DNA of 13,787 nt. Origin: Firmicutes bacterium CAG:110. Its GTDB lineage: Bacteria > Bacillota > Clostridia > Oscillospirales > Oscillospiraceae. The notes below the pieces were generated by a model. That model did not search any database. It was not told the origin of the DNA and saw only the letters and a list, made by a program, of their open reading frames with translations. The position numbers were made by a program, and so were the translations under genes. The stretch spans positions 12,652 through 26,438 of the forward strand of contig HF988135.1 of the NCBI GenBank assembly GCA_000434635.1. Reading direction: 5' to 3'. Below are positions 1 through 6,315 of the stretch, one piece after another; positions within the stretch are counted from its first letter, which is position 1, and every line of letters starts with the position of its first letter.

Positions 1-32
1 CCCAGAGCGGTTTTAACTGTTTTCATGAGGGA

Positions 33-215
33 TCAATAGAACTTTCTCTTGTTCTTACGGGCAGCTTCGGACTTCTGCTTCCGCTTCAGGCTGGGGCTGA
101 CGTAATGCTCACGCTTCTTGACCTCAGCAATCACGCCTTCCTTGGCACAGCTGCGCTTAAAACGACGCAGAGCGCTCTCCAGAGACTCGTTCTCCTTGAC
201 GCGAATTTCAGACAT
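33..215 (-). CDS. rpsU: 30S ribosomal protein S21
   Basis: This 60-residue protein is the small-subunit ribosomal protein S21, which binds near the 3' end of 16S rRNA and helps translation initiation. The N-terminus MSEIRVKENESLESALRRFKR and the very basic C-terminal half (KKREHYVSPSLKRKQKSEAARKNKRKFY split across residues 33-60) are characteristic, and the length is normal for the family. An in-frame ATG eight codons upstream (ending at 239) is rejected as the start, because the ATG at 215 has a strong purine-rich ribosome binding site (GGAGGGAGGG at 222-231) and begins at the usual S21 N-terminus. The gene is monocistronic as far as can be seen upstream: it follows a terminator-like hairpin after leuS and has its own consensus promoter. 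Confidence 0.97.
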   Translation of the reverse strand: MSEIRVKENESLESALRRFKRSCAKEGVIAEVKKREHYVSPSLKRKQKSEAARKNKRKFY

Positions 216-235
216 TGTTTTCCCTCCCTCCGATG

Positions 236-258
236 GCATCCGGCTCGATCCAGGATGC
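236..258 (-). other. small hairpin in the rpsU leader
   Basis: In the leader of about 60 nt between the predicted start site (near 278) and the rpsU ATG, the arms GCATCC and GGATGC (plus-strand 253-258 and 236-241) can form a 6-bp stem with an 11-nt loop. It ends five bases before the Shine-Dalgarno sequence. Nearby, AGCCGGTATGGCC and AGCCGGATGCC form an imperfect direct repeat that could offer alternative pairing. A role in autoregulation by S21 is only a guess. Confidence 0.4.
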
Positions 259-283
259 TTTCAGGGCCATACCGGCTTGATAC

Positions 284-312
284 ATTATAATTGTTCTTTC
301 CCGAATTGTCAA
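284..312 (-). promoter_or_regulatory. sigma-A promoter of rpsU, perfect consensus
   Basis: On the minus strand the -35 hexamer TTGACA (307-312) and the -10 hexamer TATAAT (284-289) both match the housekeeping consensus exactly and are separated by 17 bases (290-306). Transcription should start near 277-278, giving a leader of about 60 nt before the rpsU start codon at 215. Such a strong promoter fits a ribosomal protein gene that must be made in large amounts independently of the upstream operon. Confidence 0.93.
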
Positions 313-350
313 GGAATAATTCTAAAAATTCACAAATTATACGGAACTCC

Positions 351-383
351 AAAGAAAATCCGAAACCATTCAGGAAATCGGAT
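351..383 (-). terminator. probable intrinsic terminator after leuS
   Basis: On the minus strand a stem ATCCGA/TCGGAT (plus-strand 378-383 and 358-363), with a possible inner CC/GG pairing, is followed by TTTCTTT (357-351). It overlaps the first base of the leuS stop codon. The stem is short and the T-run is interrupted, so it may be leaky, but its position between leuS and the independent rpsU promoter is right for the end of the smc-leuS operon. Confidence 0.5.
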
Positions 384-2806
384 CACTTGACGATCAGGTT
401 GACCAGCTTGTTCTTTACCACAATGGTCTTCACGATCTGGCCGCCCTGCTTCTGCAGGAACTTGGCAATCTTTTCGTCCGCCACGGCGTTTGCCACCACT
501 TCCTCGTTGGAAAGATCGGCGTCCATCAGCACGGTGCCGCGCATCTTGCCGTTGACCTGCACCGCGATGTTCACCTCGGCATCCTTGCACTTTTCCTCGG
601 AATAGGTCGGCCAGCTTTCGTAGGCGATGGTATCGTCATGTCCCAGCAGCTGCCAGATTTCCTCGCCCACGTGGGGCGTGATGCAGGAAAGCATCTTGAT
701 GAAGCCCTCGGCATAGGCCTTGGGGCAGCTGCCGTTCTTATAGACCTCGTTGACGAACACCATCATCTGGGCAATGGCCGTGTTGAAGCCCAGCGCCTCA
801 AAGTCGGAGGTGACCTTCTTCACCGTCTGGTGATAGATCTTGGTGAGCTTGCCGTCGTCGGTATCGGTGATGTTCTTCTCCTCGGTGAAGAAGTTCCAGA
901 CGCGGTTGATGAACTTCTTTGCGCCCACCACGCCGGTGGTGCTCCAGGGCTTGGATACCTCCAGCGGTCCCATGAACATCTCGTACAGCCGCAGGGTATC
1001 CGCGCCGTACTCCCGCACCACGTCGCTGGGATTCACCACGAATTCCGGGAAGCGCTTGCCCATCTTGATGCCGTTCTCACCCAAGATCATGCCCTGATGC
1101 ACCAGCTTCTTGAACGGCTCCTTCACGGGAGACAGCCCCTGATCGTACAGGAAGCGGTTCCAGATCCTTGAATACATCAGGTGACCCACGGCGTGCTCCG
1201 GGCCGCCAACATACAGGTCAACGGGCATCCAGTGCTTCGCAAGCTCGGGGTCGCAGAACACCTTGTCGTTCTTGGGGTCGATATAGCGGAAATAATACCA
1301 GGAGGAACCGGCGCTGCCGGGCATGGTGGAAGTCTCCCGGACGCCGTGAATGCCGTTACGGTCATACTTCTTCCACTCAGTGGCGTTTTCCAGCGGCGCC
1401 TGACCGTTGCGTCCCTTGTAATCCTCCAGCTCCGGCAGGATCAGGGGCAACTCATCGTCGGGCAGGAAGTAGGTCTTCCCGTCGTCGGTGTACACGCAGG
1501 GAACCGGCTCGCCCCAGTATCTCTGACGGGCGAAAATCCACTCCCGGAAATGGTAGTTGACCTTTCTTCTGGCCACGCCGGCCCTTTCCAGCTTGCAGGT
1601 GATGGCCTCCTTGGCCTCCTCCACCGTCAGACCGGTGAACTCTTCGGAGTTGATGAGCCTGCAGCCCTTGCCCAGATAATCCTGCTTCTCAAAGGCGTGC
1701 TCGGACACGTCCGCGCCGTCAATGACCTGAATCATGGGGATGTTATGCACCTGGGCGTACTCAAAGTCACGCTGGTCGTGACTGGGGACAGCCATGACCG
1801 CGCCGGTGCCGTAGCTCGCCAGGACGAAGTCGCCGATGAACACTGGCACCTGCTTGCCGTTGACAGGGTTGATGGCGTAGACGCCCTCCAGACGGCAGCC
1901 GGACTTGGTTTTGTTCAGCTCGGTACGATCCATGTCGCTCTTCTTCACGGATTCGTCGATGTACGATTGAACCGCTTCCTTGTTCTGCACCCGGTCCATC
2001 AGGCTCTGCACGATCTTGCCGTCGGGGGCAAGCACCATGAAGGTAATGCCGTAAATTGTCTCGATGCAGGTGGTGTAGATGGAGAATTCACCGCCGCCCA
2101 CCAGCTGGAAATCCACCTCCACACCGGTGGATTTGCCGATCCAGTTGCGCTGGATCTCCTTGGTGGATTCCGGCCAGTCGATCTCGTTGAGACCTTCCAG
2201 CAGCTTCTCCGCAAAGGCGGGCTGGTCGATGACCCACTGCATCATGTTCTTCTTGACCACGGGATAGCCGCCCCGCTCGGACTTGCCGTCGATGACCTCG
2301 TCGTTGCTGAGCACGGTGCCCAGCTCCTCGCACCAGTTCACGGGCATCTCAATGCGCTTGGCGTAGCCCGCCTCGTAGAGCTTCTTGAAGATCCACTGCG
2401 TCCACTTATAGAAGGACGGGTCGGACGTGGCGATCATCTTCGACCAGTCGTAATCGAAGCCAAGCTCCTTCAGCTGAGCGGAGAAGGTCTCGATGTTCTT
2501 CTGGGTAAATCCGTTGGGATGATGGCCGGTATTCACGGCGTACTGCTCCGCCGGCAGGCCGAAGGAGTCATAGCCCATGGGGTGCAGCACGTTGTAGCCC
2601 TGCATCCGCTTCATGCGGGAGACGATATCCGTCGCCGTGTAGCCCTCGGGATGGCCCGCGTGCAGGCCGACGCCGGAGGGATACGGGAACATATCCAGCA
2701 CATAGTATTTGGGCTTGGAGAAATCCCACACGTCGGTGTAGAAGGTATTATGCTCCTGCCAGTACTTGTGCCACTTGGCCTCAATTTTTGCGTAATCGTA
2801 ATTCAT
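383..2806 (-). CDS. leuS: leucine--tRNA ligase
   Basis: Cytoplasmic class I aminoacyl-tRNA synthetase (807 residues, normal for bacteria) that attaches leucine to tRNA-Leu. Visible landmarks are the HIGH-type motif HAGH (residues 49-52) after PYPSG, the CP1 editing insertion (about 225-415) with YGTGAVMAVPSHDQRD (332-347), the GSSWYYFRY block (500-508), the KMSKS-type motif as KMGKR (581-585), and the anticodon-binding and C-terminal domains ending in NLIVK. The zinc-finger cysteines seen in some family members are replaced by GKSERGG (174-180). The threonine-rich editing peptide reads TTCIET (245-250) where TTRxDT is common. The ATG at 2806 is chosen because it follows GAGG (2817-2820) and starts at the family N-terminus; the open frame continues upstream only as overlap with rsfS. 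It is the last gene of the operon, 49 nt after rsfS, with no T-box in that gap. Confidence 0.98.
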   Translation of the reverse strand: MNYDYAKIEAKWHKYWQEHNTFYTDVWDFSKPKYYVLDMFPYPSGVGLHAGHPEGYTATDIVSRMKRMQGYNVLHPMGYDSFGLPAEQYAVNTGHHPNGFTQKNIETFSAQLKELGFDYDWSKMIATSDPSFYKWTQWIFKKLYEAGYAKRIEMPVNWCEELGTVLSNDEVIDGKSERGGYPVVKKNMMQWVIDQPAFAEKLLEGLNEIDWPESTKEIQRNWIGKSTGVEVDFQLVGGGEFSIYTTCIETIYGITFMVLAPDGKIVQSLMDRVQNKEAVQSYIDESVKKSDMDRTELNKTKSGCRLEGVYAINPVNGKQVPVFIGDFVLASYGTGAVMAVPSHDQRDFEYAQVHNIPMIQVIDGADVSEHAFEKQDYLGKGCRLINSEEFTGLTVEEAKEAITCKLERAGVARRKVNYHFREWIFARQRYWGEPVPCVYTDDGKTYFLPDDELPLILPELEDYKGRNGQAPLENATEWKKYDRNGIHGVRETSTMPGSAGSSWYYFRYIDPKNDKVFCDPELAKHWMPVDLYVGGPEHAVGHLMYSRIWNRFLYDQGLSPVKEPFKKLVHQGMILGENGIKMGKRFPEFVVNPSDVVREYGADTLRLYEMFMGPLEVSKPWSTTGVVGAKKFINRVWNFFTEEKNITDTDDGKLTKIYHQTVKKVTSDFEALGFNTAIAQMMVFVNEVYKNGSCPKAYAEGFIKMLSCITPHVGEEIWQLLGHDDTIAYESWPTYSEEKCKDAEVNIAVQVNGKMRGTVLMDADLSNEEVVANAVADEKIAKFLQKQGGQIVKTIVVKNKLVNLIVK

Positions 2807-2825
2807 GCCGAACACACCTCTCAAA

Positions 2826-2848
2826 CCGGCTGCATTTCGGTCAGCCGG
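2826..2848 (-). other. intercistronic hairpin between rsfS and leuS
   Basis: A perfect 7-bp inverted repeat CCGGCTG/CAGCCGG (2826-2832 and 2842-2848) with a 9-nt loop lies in the 49-nt gap. On the minus strand it is followed by TTTGA and then at once by the leuS ribosome binding site, so there is no real T-tract. It is more likely an RNA processing or stability element, or a weak attenuator, than a terminator. Confidence 0.5.
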
Positions 2849-2855
2849 ATATATA

Positions 2856-3221
2856 CTAATTCTCTTCGATGACGATATCCCGGATATCCACAAGTTCCGC
2901 GTCCGCCCACAGGCGTTCCAGATCGTAGAACTTCCGGGCTTCTTCGGTAAAAACGTGGACGACAATGCTGCCGTAATCCAGCAGCTCCCAGGAATTGCCC
3001 CGGTGGCCTTCCCGGCTGAACATCTGCTCCCCCAGCTGCTCCAGCGTGTACTCGGCATAGTCGCAGAGCGTCTTGACGTGGGTGCTGGAAGTGCCGGTGC
3101 AGATCAGGAAATAATCCGCCAGCGAGCTGACCCGGTCAATTTTCAGCAGCTTGATGTTCTGTCCTTTTTTGGCGTCCAGCGCCTTGGTAACCTCGTAAGC
3201 GATTTCTTTTGGGGTTAACAT
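2856..3221 (-). CDS. rsfS: ribosome silencing factor RsfS (Iojap/YbeB family)
   Basis: A 121-residue protein of the RsfS/Iojap family, which binds ribosomal protein uL14 (L14) and blocks joining of the ribosomal subunits when nutrients are short. Family signatures are plain: SLADYFLICTGTSSTHV (33-49), the W-ELLDYG-IVVHVF block (78-91) and FYDLERLWADA (98-108). The ATG at 3221 follows an AGAAAGGAAG ribosome binding site. The gene sits 13 nt after nadD-yqeK and 49 nt before leuS. The yhbY-nadD-yqeK-rsfS-leuS order is a common Firmicute arrangement, which supports the assignment. Confidence 0.96.
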   Translation of the reverse strand: MLTPKEIAYEVTKALDAKKGQNIKLLKIDRVSSLADYFLICTGTSSTHVKTLCDYAEYTLEQLGEQMFSREGHRGNSWELLDYGSIVVHVFTEEARKFYDLERLWADAELVDIRDIVIEEN

Positions 3222-3234
3222 AACTTCTTCCTTT

Positions 3235-4428
3235 CTACAGGGCTTCTGCTTCCTGACGGTTTAGCCAGTCCAGAGCTTCTCTGGACTCCGGCGAAACCTC
3301 GTTCCCCTGCTCCTTCAGATGTTCCAGCGTCATTTCCAGCCCCAGCTTCAGCGCCGCGGTCAGGTCGGAAAACGCCAGCTCCCGAAGCTGTTCCACGCCG
3401 GGAAAGCTTCGGTTCGGCTCCATATAGTCTGCCACATAAATGATGGTTTCCAGCAGATTCATGTCCGCTTTTCCCGTGGTGTGGCTGCGGATGGCGGAGA
3501 CCACCGCTTCGTTTTCCCCGAAAATCCGCTCCGCCACCATGGAACCGGTGAGTGCGTGGAGGGTTCGGGGGTATTTTCTTGAAAATTCGCCTAATATTTT
3601 ACCATATTCGGCACAGACTGTCAACTGCAGCGGCCCGTCCAGCGCCTTGGTAATATCGTGGAGAATGCCCGCCCGGGCGGCGTCGGTCACGTCCGCGCCC
3701 CAGCGTTTGGCCAGCGCCACCGCCGTATCCCGGCAGCCTAAGACATGCGCCACCCGGTTGGGGTTCAGCAGCCGAACGACCACCTGCTCCAGCTCTCCCA
3801 TAGGAAGATTTTTCCATTGGGCATTTACATCGTACAGCCCGTGTTCCCGAATGTACGCCGCCACGCCCGGGGACAGGAACGGACCCGCGCAGTGGAACGC
3901 CAGCATCCGCCGCAGCTGGGTGGAGGAAATATCGACAATGTCGTTTTCCACCAGTCGGATTTTTGCCCCCCGCTGTTCCAGCTTTGCCTTACTTTCGGCA
4001 ACGGCGGTTTTTTCCCCCTTGCTGCCCCGGTAGAAAACGCCCAGCTCCACATTTTTCAGGATGTCGTCGGGCTGCTTCCACTGATCGAAGCACAGGAACA
4101 TATCGCTGCCCATGAGCAGAATCAGCTCCGCGTCAGGATAGCGCTCCTTCAGCTCCGATACGGTCTGGAAGGTGTAGCTGACGCCGCCCCGGTTCAGCTC
4201 GATGTCCGAAACCTCGGCCTTCGGACAGTCCGCCGCCGCAATGCGCAGCATTTCGAGCCTTTGCCGCGGGGTGGGCGAGTGCTCCGGTATCGCCTTGTGG
4301 GGCGCAATACTCGTGGGGACGATCACGAGCTTATCGAGGTTCAGCGCCGTGACCGCCTGCTTCGCCGCCTGAATGTGGCCGGCGTGTGGGGGATTGAAGG
4401 TTCCACCGTAAATGCCGATTCGTTCCAT
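3235..4428 (-). CDS. nadD: NadD-YqeK fusion: nicotinate-nucleotide adenylyltransferase with HD-domain hydrolase
   Basis: A 397-residue two-domain protein. Residues 1-205 are NadD, which adenylylates nicotinate mononucleotide to deamido-NAD; the nucleotidyltransferase motif GGTFNPPHAGH (8-18), MGSDMF (106-111) and ISSTQLRR (167-174) are present. Residues about 212-390 match YqeK, an HD-superfamily hydrolase acting on diadenosine tetraphosphate in Firmicutes: H228, the HD pair in AGILHDITK (253-261), H291, HTTG (316-319) and IIYVADYMEP (329-338). In many Firmicutes these are two adjacent genes. A GTG two codons upstream (4434) is possible, but AGGAG (4437-4441) lies 8 nt before the ATG at 4428 and only 2 nt before the GTG, so the ATG is preferred. 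It lies 80 nt after yhbY and 13 nt before rsfS. Confidence 0.95.
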   Translation of the reverse strand: MERIGIYGGTFNPPHAGHIQAAKQAVTALNLDKLVIVPTSIAPHKAIPEHSPTPRQRLEMLRIAAADCPKAEVSDIELNRGGVSYTFQTVSELKERYPDAELILLMGSDMFLCFDQWKQPDDILKNVELGVFYRGSKGEKTAVAESKAKLEQRGAKIRLVENDIVDISSTQLRRMLAFHCAGPFLSPGVAAYIREHGLYDVNAQWKNLPMGELEQVVVRLLNPNRVAHVLGCRDTAVALAKRWGADVTDAARAGILHDITKALDGPLQLTVCAEYGKILGEFSRKYPRTLHALTGSMVAERIFGENEAVVSAIRSHTTGKADMNLLETIIYVADYMEPNRSFPGVEQLRELAFSDLTAALKLGLEMTLEHLKEQGNEVSPESREALDWLNRQEAEAL

Positions 4429-4454
4429 TTGCACCGCTCCTGTACCTGTTTATC

Positions 4455-4481
4455 CCGCAAAATGCGGAAGAAAAATTCCGC
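4455..4481 (-). other. two mutually exclusive hairpins between yhbY and nadD
   Basis: The 80-nt gap contains two overlapping stems sharing one arm. GCGGAA/TTCCGC (4476-4481 with 4464-4469, loop 6 nt) and CCGCA/TGCGG (4463-4467 with 4455-4459, loop 3 nt) both use bases 4464-4467, so only one can form at a time. They lie just upstream of the nadD ribosome binding site. No T-tract follows the second stem on the minus strand. A regulatory switch is possible but not shown. Confidence 0.4.
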
Positions 4482-4508
4482 TGCTGTTCCTTTGTGGCAC
4501 CGTTCGGG

Positions 4509-4979
4509 TTATTTCTGCTTTCTCTGCTGCCGTTCCCGGCTTTGCTCAATGGACTTTTCGATGGCCTGTTCCCGGAAATACTGGTTGCGCTGTTCCCGCG
4601 CCTGACGGGCTGCCTGACGGCGGGCGCGAACGCCCTTGCCTACCGGGTCAGCCTTGGACTTGGGGGTCTCCTTGTGTTTGGCACGGCCGGTCTGGTTGCG
4701 CTCGGCCTGACATTTTTCGCTGAACCGCCAGATGACGAACTTGGAACCGACGCAGGAAATGCCGTCGGCGCCGGTGGCCTCGCAGATGGCGTCGGACACC
4801 TCGCGCGCACTCATCAGGGCAGTTTCCAGCACCTTGCCCTTCACCAGCTCCCGTGCGGTGAGCAGCTTGTCCGCTTCCGCGACCACCGCCTCCGTCACGC
4901 CGTCCTTGCCCACCATCAGGGTGGTTTCCAAGCTGTTCGCCTGCGCCCGGAACTCGGCGCGCTGTTTACTTGTCAGCAT
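4509..4979 (-). CDS. yhbY: YhbY-type CRM-domain RNA-binding protein with basic tail
   Basis: The first 90 or so residues are a YhbY/CRS1-YhbY (CRM) domain, an RNA-binding fold linked to assembly of the large ribosomal subunit. The start MLTSKQRAEFRAQAN, the GxxG loop VGKDGVT (23-29) and KFVIWRFSEK (80-89) fit the family. Typical YhbY proteins end near residue 97; here a highly basic, Gln/Arg/Lys-rich extension runs to 156 (for example RARRQAARQAREQRNQ, 118-133) and may be a disordered or helical RNA-binding tail. The start ATG lies inside the end of rdgB (14-nt overlap, 4966-4979), with AAGGAGGAAGG just before it, so translation is probably coupled. nadD follows 80 nt downstream. Confidence 0.9.
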   Translation of the reverse strand: MLTSKQRAEFRAQANSLETTLMVGKDGVTEAVVAEADKLLTARELVKGKVLETALMSAREVSDAICEATGADGISCVGSKFVIWRFSEKCQAERNQTGRAKHKETPKSKADPVGKGVRARRQAARQAREQRNQYFREQAIEKSIEQSRERQQRKQK

Positions 4980-5571
4980 AGCCTTCCTCCTTGAGTTTGT
5001 CGTAAAATGCCCGCAGCGCCACCGCCCGGTGGGACACCTGATTCTTTTCCTCAGGCGTCACCTCCGCCAGCGTCTTGCCGAAGGGCGGATAGTAGAAAAT
5101 GGGATCATAGCCGAAGCCGCCCGTCCCGGCGGGGGCGCGCAGCAGCTCGCCGTGCACCTCGCCCCGGGCCTGAATCACCTTGCCTTCAGGCGTGACCATG
5201 GTGATGACGCAGACGAACTGCGCCTGACGCTGGCCGTCGGGGACATTTTCCGTGTTTTTCAGCAGCAGCTGCAATCTGCCCCAGTCGTCCAGCGTATCGT
5301 CGAAGCCGTACCGGGCGGAGTAGATGCCGGGTTCCCCGTTCAGGGCGTCCACGGCAATGCCGGAATCGTCCGCCAGCGCCGGAAGCCCGGTGGCCCGCAT
5401 GACTGCGTTGGCTTTCAGAAAGGAATTTTCCTCAAAGGTAGTTCCCGTTTCCTCCACATCAATATCCACGCCAAGGTCGGACTCCATCACCAGTTCCATG
5501 TCAAATTTCTCGGTGATTTTCCGGATTTCTTCCCATTTATGTCTGTTTTTGCTTGCCAAAACTACTTTCAT
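4966..5571 (-). CDS. rdgB: RdgB/HAM1 family XTP/dITP pyrophosphatase
   Basis: A 201-residue house-cleaning nucleotide pyrophosphatase that hydrolyses non-canonical purine triphosphates (dITP, XTP, ITP) to monophosphates, keeping them out of DNA and RNA. Family motifs are complete: ASKNRHK (6-12), GTTFEENSFLKA (43-54), ADDSGIAVDALNGEPGIYSARY in residues 67-88 with the catalytic-site DDSG at 68-71, GGFGYDPIF (151-159) and SHRAVA (180-185). The ATG at 5571 follows GAGAGG with an 8-nt spacer. It starts 12 nt after the traX-like gene, and its last 14 nt overlap yhbY. Confidence 0.96.
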   Translation of the reverse strand: MKVVLASKNRHKWEEIRKITEKFDMELVMESDLGVDIDVEETGTTFEENSFLKANAVMRATGLPALADDSGIAVDALNGEPGIYSARYGFDDTLDDWGRLQLLLKNTENVPDGQRQAQFVCVITMVTPEGKVIQARGEVHGELLRAPAGTGGFGYDPIFYYPPFGKTLAEVTPEEKNQVSHRAVALRAFYDKLKEEGYADK

Positions 5572-5583
5572 CTTTCTCGCCTC

Positions 5584-6315
5584 TCAAGATACCCAGTAAG
5601 CAATCAACGCCAGCAGCCACAGGTGCGCAGGGTAAAAAACATAGAAAAAGTATTTTCCAAATTTACCGGTATTTCCTCGCTTGCCATTATACAGATGCAG
5701 CACCGGGAGCACCAATATAAACAGGAAATCCGAATTGAACGCCAGCATGGACAGCGTCTCTGCCACCGTGTCATAGGGGGCAAAGGACACGAGCAGCAGT
5801 GCCGCCGACAGCACCAGGCACCAGACATCCCGCAGACGAGATTTTCCATAAGTCAGATGCGCAATCAGCATAAAGGGAAGCACCGTAAGTCCACCCTCCG
5901 CCACAATGCTGCCAACTGCCAGTATCCCAGCCGCCGCAAGAATTTTCAGTGGCTTCCAGGAGAAGTATTGCAGCGCTGCAAGCATGGTTGCGCCAAGCGC
6001 GAGGGTCAGAAAAATATTGTTTAAAACCGTGATGCCTTTGCTTTGCAGCAACACCCTCAGCGCCAGATTTCCCAGCAGCATCCCACCGGCCGCAAGGTAA
6101 AGCCGAAGCAGATATCTGCGCAGGTCATGGGTATACCGCACGCCCTCCGCAACGCAGTAGGCAAACCAAACCGCCACGCCGCGGGAAAGTACATGAAACA
6201 CCATCGCCAGGTTTTCCGGAATCAGTCCCGGAACATGGTCTAAGTGATCCAGCACCATCAGGAAAGCCATAAGCAGCTTGATCTGGTACTGGTTCCATGC
6301 CAGCATTTTCTTCAT
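5584..6315 (-). CDS. TraX family membrane protein
   Basis: A 243-residue, very hydrophobic protein with about seven or eight predicted membrane segments (by eye near 11-23, 36-56, 68-90, 98-115, 122-139, 143-155, 163-180, 196-208 and 226-242). The N-terminus NQYQIKLLMAFLMVLDHLDH and the C-terminus KYFFYVFYPAHLWLLALIAY match the TraX family (Pfam TraX), named after the F-plasmid protein for pilin N-acetylation and common in Firmicutes as a chromosomal protein of unknown substrate. Membrane acetyl- or acyltransferase activity is inferred from the family only. Its ATG overlaps the ftsY stop (ATGA) with GGAGGTG 5 nt upstream, so it is translationally coupled to ftsY. Parts of the gene are more AT-rich than the neighbours. 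No other conjugation genes are nearby, so pilin modification is unlikely here. Confidence 0.85.
   Translation of the reverse strand: MKKMLAWNQYQIKLLMAFLMVLDHLDHVPGLIPENLAMVFHVLSRGVAVWFAYCVAEGVRYTHDLRRYLLRLYLAAGGMLLGNLALRVLLQSKGITVLNNIFLTLALGATMLAALQYFSWKPLKILAAAGILAVGSIVAEGGLTVLPFMLIAHLTYGKSRLRDVWCLVLSAALLLVSFAPYDTVAETLSMLAFNSDFLFILVLPVLHLYNGKRGNTGKFGKYFFYVFYPAHLWLLALIAYWVS

Noticed and set aside
1..26. Possible start of a downstream gene (ATG at 26, reading MKTVKTALG)
   Set aside because: Only about nine codons are visible and TGATCCCTC before the ATG contains no ribosome binding site, so a gene cannot be supported.
216..239. Upstream ATG for S21 (eight extra residues)
   Set aside because: The codons run through the leader hairpin and the Shine-Dalgarno sequence of the normal start.
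2807..2855. T-box riboswitch before leuS
   Set aside because: The gap is only 49 nt and lacks the conserved T-box sequence; a T-box leader is far longer.
1181..2872. Long plus-strand open frame opposite leuS (563 codons)
   Set aside because: Its translation is low-complexity, Val/Leu/Gly/His-rich with no recognisable domain, and it mirrors the codon bias of the certain leuS gene.
2807..3058. 84-codon N-terminal extension of LeuRS upstream of the ATG at 2806
   Set aside because: It overlaps rsfS in another frame, lacks LeuRS similarity, and the ATG at 2806 has a proper ribosome binding site.
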